Origin: Siderastrea radians
Lineage: Eukaryota; Cnidaria; Anthozoa; Scleractinia; Rhizangiidae
Reading direction: 5' to 3'
Length of the DNA: 64,000 nt
Assembly: GCA_964017195.1 (NCBI GenBank)
Contig: OZ024897.1
Location: forward strand, 10,883,451-10,947,450
Shown piece after piece: positions 12,671 to 25,284 of this stretch. The translations under genes were made by a program, and so were the position numbers. Under the pieces are notes generated by a model. The model searched no databases. It was not told where the DNA came from and was given only the letters and a program-made list of their open reading frames with translations. Each line of letters starts with the position of its first letter. Within the stretch, counting starts at the first letter, position 1.

Positions 12671-13223
12671 ATTTTCCCAAATTTCGATACATGTAGCTAA
12701 CTCCCCGCGGCCCGTTCCGTTGACCGCGGTCAAGATCGGAAAATTCCGCCCGCTCCCGGAACCAATCAGATTGCAGGATTTGGTTCATCTTGCCCGCTCA
12801 CGCGCTGAGAAAAAAATAATGACAGATCTTTTCCATTAATTCGTCTTTTTTCTTAAATCTTTTGGTTTTCCCTGGGTGAAATTTTTTAAACTTTCCTATT
12901 TTGTGAAAATGATTTTGACCAACAATTTGCAGGGGAAAAATATGGGGTCGTTCAGACGGATTCACCGATATCACGTGATTTCTTATTTTAACCATTAAAC
13001 TGGATTGCTCAGACAGAATTTTTTCAAAAAATAATATGTGAAAGGTAGCGTTAGTATCTCAAAATGTGCAAAATTTAAAAAATTCCCCGAAGGAAAAGCG
13101 AGAAAATTTACTGTTAACTTTGCAATTTTTGGCTATGCTGACGTCATAAATATCAGGAAAAACCTACCATTTTATGTGAGCGCGCGCAGATTACTACAGC
13201 TTGCATCATCAGCTTGCATCATC
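12671..13223. other. No gene seen
   Basis: Locally GC-rich near 12700-12790 (CCCGCGGCCCGTTCCGTTG, CCAATCAGATTG), otherwise AT-rich. No coding exon recognised. Confidence 0.3.
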
Positions 13224-13507
13224 AGGGCGATTTAGACGGTGAGATTTTTGCTGACAACTCTAGTATGTGACTTGCTCACGTGATGTCTGCAAAACGAATC
13301 GTGTCGTCTAAATCAGGCGTACGACATCTTTACGACATGTGCACACAACACGAAAAATGTCATAGGATTTTGAAACATGTTTTAAAACCCTACGACAGTC
13401 GTAGCAACAATCGAAATGTTAGAATGACGAGTTATATACGATCTTTGCTTGTCGCGAGCAGCGCGCGCTACAAAAGTCGCATACGACAGCCGTAATTAAA
13501 TCGCCCT
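13224..13507. mobile_element. 284-bp inverted-repeat element
   Basis: Starts AGGGCGATTTAGACGG and ends TTAAATCGCCCT. Inside are further palindromes such as CTACGACAGTCGTAG near 13390. The left flank has a 13-base tandem copy (CAGCTTGCATCAT). Confidence 0.55.
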
Positions 13508-13748
13508 TTACAGTTCTGCAAACGTTATTTAGAAGTTAACAAGTTCAACCCATGAAGAGTTGAAATTGATCGATTTCTTCTGATCATTGATATGAATAAA
13601 ATTATTCGTAGTTAGGTAAGTTACCTTTAAAGAAAAGATCAAAACTCTCTTGTTAGACTGGTGCTGCTAATGTCAATTGATCTCCAATGTAATAGCTTTT
13701 ATGAAGATATTCGACTACTTTTATTTTACTGACTTTGATCACGATGAT

Positions 13749-15584
13749 TTAAGGAGGCTCGCAACAGTTTTTTTGGCCTTGGAGTGTATCTTTTGAAGTC
13801 AAAATTTCGCATAGAAGATAAACTTCGATTTACTTGATACTGCACCACCTTTTCAACAAATGATCAAAGTTCACTTTCTCACTGGTTCCCTAGCAACAGC
13901 TGTCAACGTAGCAACGGTAATGGACAACCCCTCATTTTAAATAATGTCGAATATCTCGAAAACTAGTCAGACACTTTATGACGAAACTTGAACTATTTGA
14001 ACTACTCAACCTACACAACTTGTATGCGAAATTAGGGAAATATCTGTAAGAGCGTTTTCACGTAAATCATGATTCATTTTTTACGGGCTGATTTTGGCCA
14101 TTCCTGCAATTTTCTTCAATATTTCAAGAAAGATAAAACTTAACATTTTCCCTTTTCAGTTGAAGGATCTTTTATGATATCAAAACATTCTTAATGTACA
14201 TTGAGCTTCCTAGGTGGCTGCGATTTTAAGATATTTATATTTAAAAACTGCTAAAATGCAGCGCAAATGAGCCAAAAAGTCCGTAATTTGCATAAATAGA
14301 AATATTTCTAAACTGCCCTTACAGATTTTTCTCTTAAATTGATTGACGTTAGAATAATAATTCTTTTTGATGTTCCAGCAAGTTTTAGGCTGAATAAACA
14401 TTTCGTTTATTAGATAAGAAGGCTGAGGCTCGGTCAGGTTTCAGTCGTTATTAACTTTCAACGAGCAACAGTATTATTTTGTTTTTCCTGGTCTATTTCA
14501 CGGTTATTCACGTGCAATGAATAATTACACACGCTGCGCTTGTGTCCTCTCGTGCATTTATAATTCCTTCTCATAATAATAAAAATTTTCGTCTCCTGAG
14601 CTTCCTCCTGGAGACTCTTTGCCATTATTCTTTAAATACTGACTGACGTTTTAGCATTTTTAATTACGGATTGCATACATGTTAACGCCCACGATGGCAT
14701 TACACTGGGGCCGAAAAATGACGAGAAACAAGCTCAGAAGACGAATATTTTTTTTATTATGAGAAGGAATTATAAACGCACGAGTGGACACAAGCGCAGC
14801 GTGTATAATTATTCATTGCACGTGAATAACCGAGAAATAGACCAGGAAAAACGAAATAAAACTGTTGCTCGTTGAAAGTTAATAACGACTGAAACTTGAC
14901 CAAGATTCAGCCTTCTTATCTAATAACAGAAATGTTTATTCAGCCTAAAACTCACTGGAACATCAAAAAGAATTATTATTCTAACGTTAATCAATTTAAG
15001 AGAAAAATCTGTAAGGGCAGTTTAGAAATATTTCTATTTATGCAAATTACGGACTTTTTGGCTCATTTGCGCTGCATTTTAGCAGTTTTTAAATATAAAT
15101 ATCTTAAAATCGCAGCCACCTAGGAAGCTCAATGTACATTAAGAATGTTTTGATATCATAAAAGATCCTTCAACTGAAAAGGGAAAATGTTAAGTTTTAT
15201 CTTTCTTGAAATATTGAAGAAAATTGCAGGAATGACCAAAATCAGCCCGTAAAAAATGAATCATGATTTACGTGAAAACGCTCTTACAGATTTTTCCCTA
15301 ATTTCGCATACAAGTTGTGTAGGTTGAGTAGTTCAAATAGTTCAAGTTTCGTCATAAAGTGTCTGACTAGTTTTCGAGATATTCGACATTATTTAAAATG
15401 AGGGGTTGTCCATTACCGTTGCTATGGTGACAGCTGCTGCTAGGAAACCAGTGAGAAAGTAAACTTTGATCATTTGTTGAAAAGGTGGTGCAGTATCAAG
15501 GAAATCGAAGTTTATCTTCTATGCGAAATTTTGACTTCAAAAGATACACTCCAAGGCCAAAAAAACTGTTGCGAGCCTCCTTAA
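13749..15584. mobile_element. TTAA-flanked foldback element, two 855-bp arms
   Basis: Arms 13749-14603 and 14730-15584 are near-identical inverted copies of equal length around a 126-bp loop. The termini are TTAA then GGAGGCTCGCAACAG, and CTGTTGCGAGCCTCC then TTAA. TTAA borders are the signature of piggyBac- or Kolobok-type insertion. Both arms contain the same 63-codon frame (14210-14401 minus, within 14896-15123 plus), of no known family. No transposase is present, so it would be non-autonomous. Confidence 0.8.
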
Positions 15585-15959
15585 ATGAAGTTACAAGCAC
15601 GACGTCCATCTTTTGAAAGAGAATTACTGATCATCCAAACCATTAAGCAGTCTCAAAACTAGAATTTTATAGCATTTTTAAAATAGCCATACATCATAAA
15701 GGTAATTGAAAACACCCTAATGTGGCCTCAGTAATATTGAAGATGAAAGACTTTTTTAATATGATGGATACTAGAACCTCGAATTGTAAGCAATTACTGC
15801 TCACAGTGTTTATTTAATTGATACGTAGTTGGCAAAGTTCATTTCTTCTTGGCTTGATAACTAAAATTTAATCGTTTTCCCACTTTTTCCATTGTGTTGT
15901 TTTATCATGCTTTGGTTTTTGCAATACTTTACTGATTTATAGCCATGCAAACTGAATAA

Positions 15960-16345
15960 CGCTTGTTGTTGTTTTGTTGGTAAACGATTCAAATTCATAA
16001 AAGCTACTGATCAGTACTTTCCTGTGGTGCTGTTTATTATGCTGTACACGGTTGTTCTGACTTTTGGGACTGTGGATAAAACCAAACTGTCACCATCCAA
16101 ATGAAAGCGTCTGAACAGTACTTTACTGTGGTGCTGTTTATTATGCTGTACGAGGTGGCTCTAACTGTTGAGTCTGTGGATGAAATCCTAAAGTGTGACC
16201 ATTCAAATGAAAGCTACTGAGCAGTACTTTCCTGTGGTACTGTTTATTATGCTGTACAAGGTGGTTCTAACTTTTGAGACTGTGGATGAACCCAAACTGT
16301 GACCATTCAAATGAAAGCTACTGAGAAGCAGCAGTGTTGCTGTTT
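15960..16345. repeat. 105-bp minisatellite array (plus orientation)
   Basis: About three and a half units with CTGTGGTGCTGTTTATTATG, GGTGGTTCTAACTTTTGAG and TCAAATGAAAGCTACTGA. Unit starts at 16012, 16116 and 16222. Same family as the arrays in the BCR-like gene. Confidence 0.85.
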
Positions 16346-16660
16346 ATCGTTTAATAAAAAATGTTGAACAGCCCTTTTCTAGTTTGTTTTTGTTCGTTAC
16401 CTACTTTGTTTCTTTTTTCAGTTTCTATCCAGAGAGTCAACAGCATTTGCTGTCTTTAACAGCTTAAGATTTAATTCTCTCAATTTCCAAATCCTCCCTG
16501 TCCTTTCCGAGAACTAACAACTGACAAATGACAGGCCTAGAAATAAAAACAGACGATTCCGAGTTCCTTACATTTAAACAGGAAACGGATTTTTTTTCTT
16601 CCTTATTGTCATGCGCCATTGTGAAAAACTGGATGACCGAACCCCGAAATTCTTCCATAG

Positions 16661-16712
16661 TAAAAAAAAAAAAAAAAAAAAGAAAGAAAAAAAAAAGAAA
16701 AAAAGGAAATGT
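16661..16712. repeat. A-rich low-complexity run
   Basis: About 50 bases of A with scattered G; it could be the A-tail of an old retrotransposed insertion, but no source sequence was recognised. Confidence 0.8.
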
Positions 16713-17582
16713 ATTTTGTAGGTCAAATGTAGTGTGATGATCGTTCAGTGTAGCAAGAGAATACATTTTAAGTGTAGTAATCAATAATTAAATAACTGAA
16801 ATATCTTCTGTTTACGATGATTAAAGTTTGTCGCACGGCAAATTTGAGATTTCGTTCTCTGAACGCTTTCTATTATTAGACGGCTCAGAACTTGGTCTGC
16901 TATATCTTGAGTTGCACTGTATCTCGAAAATGAAAATTTTGTCTTTACTTAATTCCGTTGCTTTTAGAAGAATTAAGGGAAAAAGGACCGTGATCTGCCA
17001 TATTTACCCACATGCTGGCCACAACCGTTCACAACTGCGTTTGGACCAACCATTAGATTTAGACACTATTTCCAAAAATTAGCTATACACGTGTGATTGC
17101 GGCCAATATGGCCGCCATCTTGGATTTTACCAAAAATTAGAAATTATGAAAAAACGGCGGAAACTGGAAATTGTTCATGCCCAGTCATGTAAAATATGAC
17201 ATAATTAAACACGTTGCTGCTTTTTGTTTACAATTTGTGGTTTTTTTCACCTAAAAAGGCGAAAAACACACAGTTTTACCCAAAAATGGCTTGACCACCT
17301 GCTACTTATGAAGTCATATCTCGTAACCATAGCAACCGATTCTTACCAAACGTGCGTCAAAATGTGTCTAAGGGATATGCCTACAGCTACTGAAAACGGC
17401 AGGTGCTGTTGAAAAATCGTCTTGCCCCCCCTGTACACCCAAGGGCTAAGACATACACAAGCCGAAACATGCTAGAGAAAGGCCGGGAAGGTCCTGTTGA
17501 GCTAGGGTCCTAAGACTCAGGTAAAACCCAGTTATCAAGGCCCATCACGTCAATGGCGCTTATATAGACTTGCTAATTACAA

Positions 17583-17793
17583 TTAACCCTCTAAGCCCCA
17601 AGAGTGATCAGCATCAATTTTCTCCTCATCATAAAAGTGTATTATAACGGATACAGGTCATGAGAATTTAGCAAATGATCACCAAAGATGAATTGTCTGG
17701 ATGTTTGAAAACGTTCTCCCAATTAGTAATCAATAAAATCTATGGAGACCAGTGAAGAGAATTTTATAATGATGTTGGGGCTAAAAGGGTTAA
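17583..17793. mobile_element. TTAACCCTTTAAGCCCC inverted-repeat element (about 210 bp)
   Basis: Begins TTAACCCTCTAAGCCCCAA and ends TTGGGGCTAAAAGGGTTAA, with ATGATCACCAAAGATG and TTCTCCCAATTAGTA inside. Related copies are at 30104-30312, 31921-32130, 42187-42445 and 59838-60049. Confidence 0.7.
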
Positions 17794-18595
17794 AGCAATC
17801 AGAGTAGTGAAAGGATGAGGATAATAAAGGTTGAGTACAATAAAATGGAATTAATTAAAAAGGAAATTCAATAGAGAAAAAACAGAGAACAGAGGGGTGG
17901 TGGACCCCTCACCCCAAGCCCCTTTGCAATCCCCATATTCACCGACCTCAAATTCACGAGTTTTTAAACAACGAAATCTTATTATTCCATATTAGAATTT
18001 CTCCCAAATGAAAGTAAATACTAAGAATAGATGCAAACTTTATCCTTAGAAAGGAAGCACGCACCTCAAGAAACTTGTTCGTTAAGAATCACCAACTAAG
18101 AGAGATTAGTTGTACTTGCTACTCACGTTAAGGTACCCGCCTGCGAAGGAAAAATAAAAACGCTTTAATTTGAAAATTTAAATGCAAAGTGGAATAAATT
18201 AGAATTTCAACTGTAAAGCTCCAGAAGCAATAAGTAATAAGAGCATTTAGGGTTCCAAAAGCGCTTTTTATGGTATTAGTTATAAAATGATTTACAAACT
18301 GTACGTCGCTATTGGTATCTTGACTGAACCTAAAAAGTATATGTAAACCTATATGCAACTGATACTCGGAAAACAGAAAGAAAAAGGTTGTGTATCGCAT
18401 TAGTCTGTACTGATTTCTCGAAGTGACAAATACGACACAAGTGTCAAATATGGCTGAGAATCAATTCAACCTTTGAATGACAAATGAAGCTCAATAGTAC
18501 TGTCCGGTAACGGTATGCTATTTTATGGCCGACAACCCTTAGCAATATCTAAATACCAACGTTAATAAATTTGTTCAATAAAGAATATTATAACC

Positions 18596-18881
18596 ATGAT
18601 ACAGCTTTCTTACCCAAGGATTGATGAACGCGTTTTAAATTTCCCATGTGTATCATGTCTATTCAAGGTACGGTTTGACGGCGAATGTTCTCTCCAAAGA
18701 CAGGGTTTAGCCTTCAAACTGACTTAGCTAGCCGTTTTCTTTGCTCTAAATATAAATTACTAGTCGCTTAAAACTGTTATTAAATTTCTTTCAGCGGAAT
18801 AAACTGACTGCAATGTTCTATTTTGCTGTTGTGGCCACATTTGCTTTCCTCGTGCTGAAGGTGCAGAGAAAAAATGAATAA
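18596..18881 (+). CDS. Candidate two-exon gene for a 52-residue membrane microprotein
   Basis: Exon A is ATG 18596 to donor TTCAAG/GTACGG at 18667 (24 codons). Exon B follows acceptor AATTTCTTTCAG, 18795 to TAA 18879-18881, phase 0 on both sides. The product begins MIQLSYPRIDERV, has one hydrophobic helix (AMFYFAVVATFAFLVLKV) and a short basic tail QRKNE. AATAAA lies 32 bases after the stop. It could be a complete small integral membrane protein, or the 3' end of a larger gene whose other exons I did not see. No family recognised. Confidence 0.35.
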
Positions 18882-18912
18882 TGGATAGCTTGATGAGCTT
18901 ATCTGCAATTCA

Positions 18913-18918
18913 AATAAA
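18913..18918 (+). terminator. Polyadenylation signal AATAAA
   Basis: CAAATAAAGG 32 bases downstream of the stop of the 18.6-kb microprotein candidate, same strand. Confidence 0.35.
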
Positions 18919-19399
18919 GGAACCTATATTTTCCTTCCAAATTGGCCCCACTAGTCCGGCGGCATAGCTGGAAAATTGTGTCATTTTTGTTACTGATGTC
19001 ATATTTTGCAGAGCTATAGATATACGCAAGATGACTCACTTCTGCTATAGAACCATCCTCAGTTCTCATCGTATGGCCTATAAACGGCTATGAAGTTTTG
19101 CCTCGCTGAGACCCCCCGCGAAGATAGGTGGTCCTCTTTCAGTAACTCGGAAATGACACTATAATTTTCACGAAAAAATTAAAATGTTCGTAATAGTTAA
19201 AACATTTACTTCTAACTATGGTAAATTTGTTGCATTAATGAGCCATTCACACAGAACAATACCAAAAATCAGTGCTCTAATTAAGCGAGCCAAATTGAAT
19301 AGAATCTTCTTGCTTGCTTGTGTGGATACTGGTATTGTCTTCCTTTGCGCGTGTTTCGGTAATATTATTTTCGTAAGGAAAAATTGCCAACCGCATTTT

Positions 19400-21940
19400 T
19401 AGTGACGCTCTGGCATTACTGGGCCGTGATGTAGGCCAAATATCGAGGAATCAAGCCAAATGTATCAGTGTCCAGCAGCCGGTTGACTGGAGAAAATGCT
19501 TATTTTGCCAAGAAAATACAAGCGAGAAGAGGGCATGCCCAGCAAACTCGAAACAGAGCAACCGTTGTGCTAGATACATCACACTTCAAAAGGATTTGAA
19601 GAGTTTTTATGAGTCTGGAGAACTTTACCTTGACTCAACGGAGCTGGATGAAGTGGAGGGTATTGCTGAGACACTTTTGAAGCATAATGCTTCATGGCAT
19701 AAGTTATGCCGCGTTAAGTACAACGTAACCAAATTGAAGAGGCTGGAGAGGAAAAGAAAGCCAATTGAAGGAAAAGTATCGCTGCAACTCGATGATAGTG
19801 GAAAGCGCACAAGATCTGACCTCGCTAGTACATCTGTAGGAGAGGAAGTCTGTTTCTTTTGCGGGGGAGCAGCCACCGAGGGGAACCCATTATCTCGGGC
19901 AAGCACAATGGAGCTAGATTCTCGTGTTCGAGCTGTTGCCATGGAGGCAAACGATTTTAATCTTTTAGGGAAACTTAATGCTGGGACATAGTAGCACCGA
20001 AAAGTCTCTACCATAAACAATGTTTAGTTGCACTTTATGCGCGGGCTAGAGTCCGTCGTGAACCACTGGGTAAAGGAATCAACGCCGCAAATAATAGCCT
20101 AATCTGAGATAGAACGTAAGTTAGAAGACTGCAAAATGTGTACCTCTGATTGTGAGGTGTTAAAACTGTCTGACGTCAAGAGGGAATATTTGACAAGGTT
20201 ATAGGAACGCAATTTTAAGACAAACTACGTGCTAGCATCCCAGGACTGAGTGCATATGCGAAGGGGAGGGAGGTGTTGCTGGTGTTTGAAAACGGTATCG
20301 CGTTAGTGCTGTCAGAGAGTCTTGAAAGAGAGCAGGATTGTAAAATAATTTCTCTCTCACTGGCGGCCGAATTGCGAAGGAATATATGTTCAACAATAGT
20401 GACCTCTTCGATGGGAAATTTTTCCTAAGGATGCCAACAACGCTCTGTATTGCCGTCCTTGCTAACATTAATATGATTCTCGGAGGCATCAATGAGCAAA
20501 CTCACGAGCAAGGAAATCATCAAGCTGCTCTCTCAAAAGCGCAGCTTCTAAAATTCAGCATATAAAGCATGGGTGGAGATCTACTGATGGATCTTTTAGG
20601 CATAGTAGAATCAGGAAACACCCATACCTTTATACTTTAGACCCACGTTAAAAAAATAAGAAAGGAATTAGTAGGTTTTTAGGTTTATCTGTGTCATATG
20701 ACTGCGCCTGTTATCAGATCTTGCCACTGCTGTCTGTGAAATTATGAAGAAAATGGAACGGTATGCCCCCTAACCTACTTGGATAGGTTTTTACTAATGC
20801 CAGTGTGGACAACATTAGACCACAGCCCTTTGTCCACAACAGCAACAGTATCTTTCCATGGCACAAGTATTTTCGTCGTTCAACATTCAAGTACCACTGA
20901 AGAAGGCCATGACACGGGGCAAATTATCTTGCGGGAGTCGTAACCTGAAAAGTGCATCAATTCTTTGCATGCCAGTTACACCAGCGTTCCAGATTTTGTG
21001 TCGCAGAGCGACAAGCCTACTGTAAGCCCAGTCTCAGAGTCCATGATGGTCTGTAATCAGAGTACCATTGCTGATGCAATCAGCAAAGAAGTCGAACGGT
21101 TAGAGGATATCAACAAGCTCTACACAGCTGGAAAGACCGAGACGGAGACTAGAAGTGTGAATGCATCCACATTTGGAGAGAAGAGAATTAAAGATCAAAG
21201 CAAAGTCCGAAATAAAACAGCTGAAGCAATTTCGTGGTCTGCGTTTCACGCTGCGAGACAGACGCAGGTAATCCCTAATTTACAAGCTCTCTACTGCCTC
21301 TTTTTTTTCGCCGGATTGTGCTCATTCCGTGACGATGATAAGTCACGCCATAGCTGTTATTAGCAAAGTCGTAGAGTACCTAAGCCCGGAACAAATTGTG
21401 GTTATTGCTTGCGACCAGCCACTCTTTGCTTTAGCGAAAACAATTCAGTGGGCTCAGAAGGGCAGTGCAGGGAGGATAATCTAGTGGTCAAGCTTGGTGG
21501 ACTCCACACCGAGAAGGCGGCGCTAAAGGCGATCGGGACCTGGCTCGCTGGCAGTGGATGGGTTGAAGTTCTATCATAAGCTGAGATCACTAGAGCAGGA
21601 AGAGCGGAGTCGCTTATCAACTGTGCACACATTAGGAGCACGAGGTACGCGCGCCAGGTAACTGCAGCATGCTAAACGGGTGATCTACCAGGGAGGACAC
21701 GTTTGTGGCCAATCAACCGCACCAATGTCCCAGCTACCACTCCCAGAAGAATGGGGCGGAACGTCCAGTGAGGAAATGTGGGGACCGAGATGGTGCACAC
21801 TGCCTAAAGCTGCAATGTCCTACCAATAGCTCGTCCGCTGTGGCTGCAAGACCAACTGTAGAAACAATAGATGCAAGTGCGTAGAGCTAATTTGCCTCGC
21901 ACTTCATCGTGCGTGTGTCATGGAAAATGTGTACGAGAAT
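19400..21940 (+). pseudogene. Decayed member of a multicopy Cys-rich family
   Basis: Plus-strand frames broken by stops, in order: a Cys-rich start (WRKCLFCQENTSEKRACPA, about 19480-19540); a 131-codon open block at 19596-19991 containing EVCFFCGGAATEGNPLSRAS and MELDSRVRAVAME; a middle part (20965-21300); a block with IVVIACDQPLFALAKTIQWA and VVKLGGLHTEKAALKAIGTW (about 21395-21550) followed by AEITRAGRAESLI; and a C-terminal cysteine cluster RCGCKTNCRNNRCKC (about 21835-21880) resembling CXC zinc-binding motifs. I recall such proteins as numerous uncharacterised predictions in coral and anemone genomes. Function unknown; possibly carried by a mobile element. Confidence 0.6.
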
Positions 21941-21944
21941 AGTT

Positions 21945-24140
21945 CTCATAAAGCATTTTGATCAAGAAAGACTCAGCAGGTATATGTTAGTAGAGCCGAT
22001 CACGGTCGAAAGTTAAATAAACTCAGCAACTATCTCAAGTAGAAACAGATGCCATGGGAATTTTTTCTCAGTTTTACAAGTCGATAACTGAACTTGGTTG
22101 CCACATGAACACGTGGCAAGTTGTAACATCGTACTTCTAACGAGATATACTTAGGTATGAATGATGTGTGATCATCGTTTGCCTAATCTAACGTGCAAAC
22201 TCTGCATAAAAGGCCTAAATAAAGATACATGCATAAATTAGGATGTGATTACCATGGTGACGACATTTAATCCCATTCTACATCTTGCAGTGGCCGCTAC
22301 TGGCCATCCCTAAACGCCAAAGTATTCAAATCTCCTGTAAAATACGCAGGAAATGGCTTTTCACATGTAGCTCATTTAAATGCAGTTTCCATGGAAACGG
22401 CATATCTGTAAAGGTAGTTCTATAGCTAAATATGTTTTTCTCGATAGTCTCTCTCTGTGTGCCAAATTTCAGGTTGGTAACAAGAAGTGCACAATTCAGC
22501 CGAAAATTAGAGCTATGCCGCCGGACTATGAACTATCCTTGCCATGAACGTGATGCTAACTTAAAACAGTTTCAGCCACTGAATAAACTAATTTGTGGTT
22601 TACTTTTCGTTTTTGCTATTTGATAAGGAAGGAAACGTGGGATGACAAAATTTTTCAACAGCCAATGAACTTTTCCACAAAAAAACTCAATTTCTAATTA
22701 TTATCAAAATGTAAATTAATAACGCTACGTCAAAAAAGTATTTTGAAAATAAGGAATAAAAGAACCTGGGGCATTTTTATTACTTTCCTGGAAACTACTA
22801 AAATACAGATTGTAACAAAAGTCATTTCTTGTATTTTTAGAATGTCATTGGGTTGGGATGGGTGTGGTTCCCGTTCCCCTCCTTCCTTTGACCTCTTCTC
22901 TGCTTTAAGACGATCGATTGTCGATTCTGGCAAGTCTACCACAACTCCTTATAACTGGAGCGAAGTAAAACTTTTGTCCATGTCAAAGGGAGGAATACCA
23001 GGCAGATGGGAATGGCTTGGAAAAAAAGAAACTACATGCCCAGCAGTCCAACATTTTGAGCAACGAGTTGGCTATTACGATTACATCTAGTTACGACAGG
23101 GTCGTATTGTTTTATTGGCCCGGTTAAAAATGATTAGAACAATTACTTTTTTCCTCTTAGTCGTACTTTTTTCCCTCTCCGTCGTGCTTTTCTCCTTTCT
23201 CTCGTACTTTTCTGTCGTACTCCGTTCCTCTCACTCGTACTTTTTTAACCGACGAAGTCGAGTTAGAGCAGTCGTGTCAAGGGCGTCGACTGGTTTGGTC
23301 GGTCAAAATACGTCATGTAAGGCTCACAAGGTGTGCATTTCGCTATGGCCCACGGGATGGGATGACGTATTCTGCAGTTAAGCCCATCGATTAGTACACA
23401 TACGCACGCACGATAGGACAAGGGTCCACTTAAAAAGTAGAGTCGACCAGCACCTCATTGAACATCTCACATGATTGGCCATAAGAACAATAAGATAAGG
23501 GCACAAACAATGCACCTATCCCTGAAGACAATGAGCAATATTGTTTTAGAATGCCTCTGAAATTAGAGGTTCACAAGAGGTACTGGACTACTCAAAAAGT
23601 ATCGTAGGTATAGAGGGGCACTTCCGCCGAGCCGTGTTGGTTTTGACCGGACTGAAATATCTGTGCAATACTAGTGAAAGAAAGCCAGGAGGACTGATAA
23701 TAACAGGAGGTGAAGTCCAGTGGCACTGTTGATGCTGGTGGGACCAAAGTGTTGCTGAGACATCGTAAGGATAGAATCGTTTTCAGTAAAGGTTATGAAA
23801 GGAAAATTCTGGTGTATGTTGTTGTGGTTATGTTTATTACTTGAACATGTCTAGCTGCCAACGTTAAGAAAGGTTATTGGCAGGTGGGAAATGAATTACG
23901 ACCCGAGGGTGGATCTTCTTGGATAGTATACTATAAGCGGCACAGAAGGATATACCAGTTAGTCTTTTTAATTTTTCTGCTTTACTTTTGATTTTGAACC
24001 GATTTGTTCGATTTTAGAGTTCGAGACACTGACTTGCTGACTGCGGAAGAGGAAACCAGATTTAACAATTACGTCATAAGACATGCTTTAACGTGTTTGA
24101 GATAAAGCGACGACTTCGCTTTTTACTAATTTCTCCAGAT
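21945..24140. other. No confident gene
   Basis: A 115-codon plus frame at 22743-23090 contains MSLGWDGCGSRSPPSFDLFS after a possible acceptor (ATTTTTAG at 22841) and ends GYYDYI; it may be a lone exon or a remnant of a mobile element, with no family recognised. Confidence 0.25.
23140..23250. repeat. Minisatellite GTCGTACTTTT(T)CC, reverse copy
   Basis: TCGTACTTTTTTCCCTC and variants repeat about every 20 bases; complement of the motif at 60-360. Confidence 0.65.
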
Positions 24141-24660
24141 CGATAGTCATGTTTGTATAGTGCCATATTCACAACAGTATATAAATGCTTCGCTTACAAC
24201 TCTTGATGACGGCATGTTCAGTTGTGGACAAAATTTATCTTTAAATTTTAATTTAATTCAACAAAATATTCAAAGCGATAAGACAGAAGAGCTAAGTCAT
24301 CCGATTTTAAACATTACGTCATTCGGTAACACAAAAGACAAAATACTGTCACAATTTTCGTCACGCCGGTTAGCACGTTGAGATTCTGACGATGTGTTTG
24401 TCTTTATCGATAATCATGTTTTTATAGTGCCCTATTCACAACAGTATATAAATACATTGCTCAAAACTCTTGGTAAAAGCATGTTCAGTTGTGGACAAAT
24501 GTATATCAACATTTAATTTTTTAGTTTAATTCAACAAAATTAAAGATTCAAAGCGATAAGACAGATGAACTGAGTCATCAGATTTTAAACATAACGTCAT
24601 TCGGTAACGCAAAGGGCAAAATACTGTCACAATTTTCGTTACGCCAGTTAGCACGTTGAA
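24141..24660. repeat. Tandem duplication, unit about 250 bp
   Basis: Unit 1 (24141-24381) and unit 2 (24408-24660) share CATGTTCAGTTGTGGACAAA, TTCAAAGCGATAAGACAGA and CAATTTTCGTYACGCCRGTT, offset 267 bases. A 73-codon frame spans unit 1 but is broken in unit 2. Confidence 0.85.
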
Positions 24661-25284
24661 CCAAGTAAAAACATTTGTCGAGGGTGGAGTGGGTCAAAAC
24701 GACTGGTAAATGCCTATAATGCGCTTTCTTGTAACCTGTACGATAGAGCATAGCAATGATTTATTTTGTATTTGCATTCACAATTTGGCTTAAGGAGTCC
24801 TTGACATGATTAAAGGAAACTGTGCACAAAGCGTGGTTCCCAGGTATGGGGAAAAGTTCAATTCTTTTGGGCTGTTACGGTGCCCATACTGATCAATCGT
24901 GAAGATGTAGTTACTTTTATATTGGGAAATCTGTCCCCCATTTTTTGAAATGCGTCTGTTTTGAGAATTTTTGTTCCGGGTTTTGAGGAAGACCGACCAA
25001 AAGACAGCGAAAAATGATCTTGAGTGAAGAATGCATAGTCTGTGGAGCTATGTTTGGTGAGGAGAGGGTGAATAATTCAGTTGACCTCCTTTCCAGGGCA
25101 TTGGTCGCCTTTTCAGTTGGTCAAATTTAAGCGTTAGTTACAGTTACACACTTTTACTGCAACTTGCTGTTACAGATGCTTGAATGTTATTGAAGCTGCA
25201 GTCACGCACGGCTCGCTTGCTTTCTTTTCGAGACGAACCAACACTTCGTCGGTTCTGCACGCATTGCGGGCCTATGTTTTTCCG

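Larger units (their letters stand above)
16346..18595. other. No confident gene
   Basis: Apart from the A-run at 16.66 kb and the element at 17.58 kb there are only short unpatterned frames. Confidence 0.35.

Noticed and set aside
12316..12696. 126-codon frame present in both foldback arms
   Set aside because: It traverses the nested palindrome and has no family resemblance; its preservation follows from arm identity.
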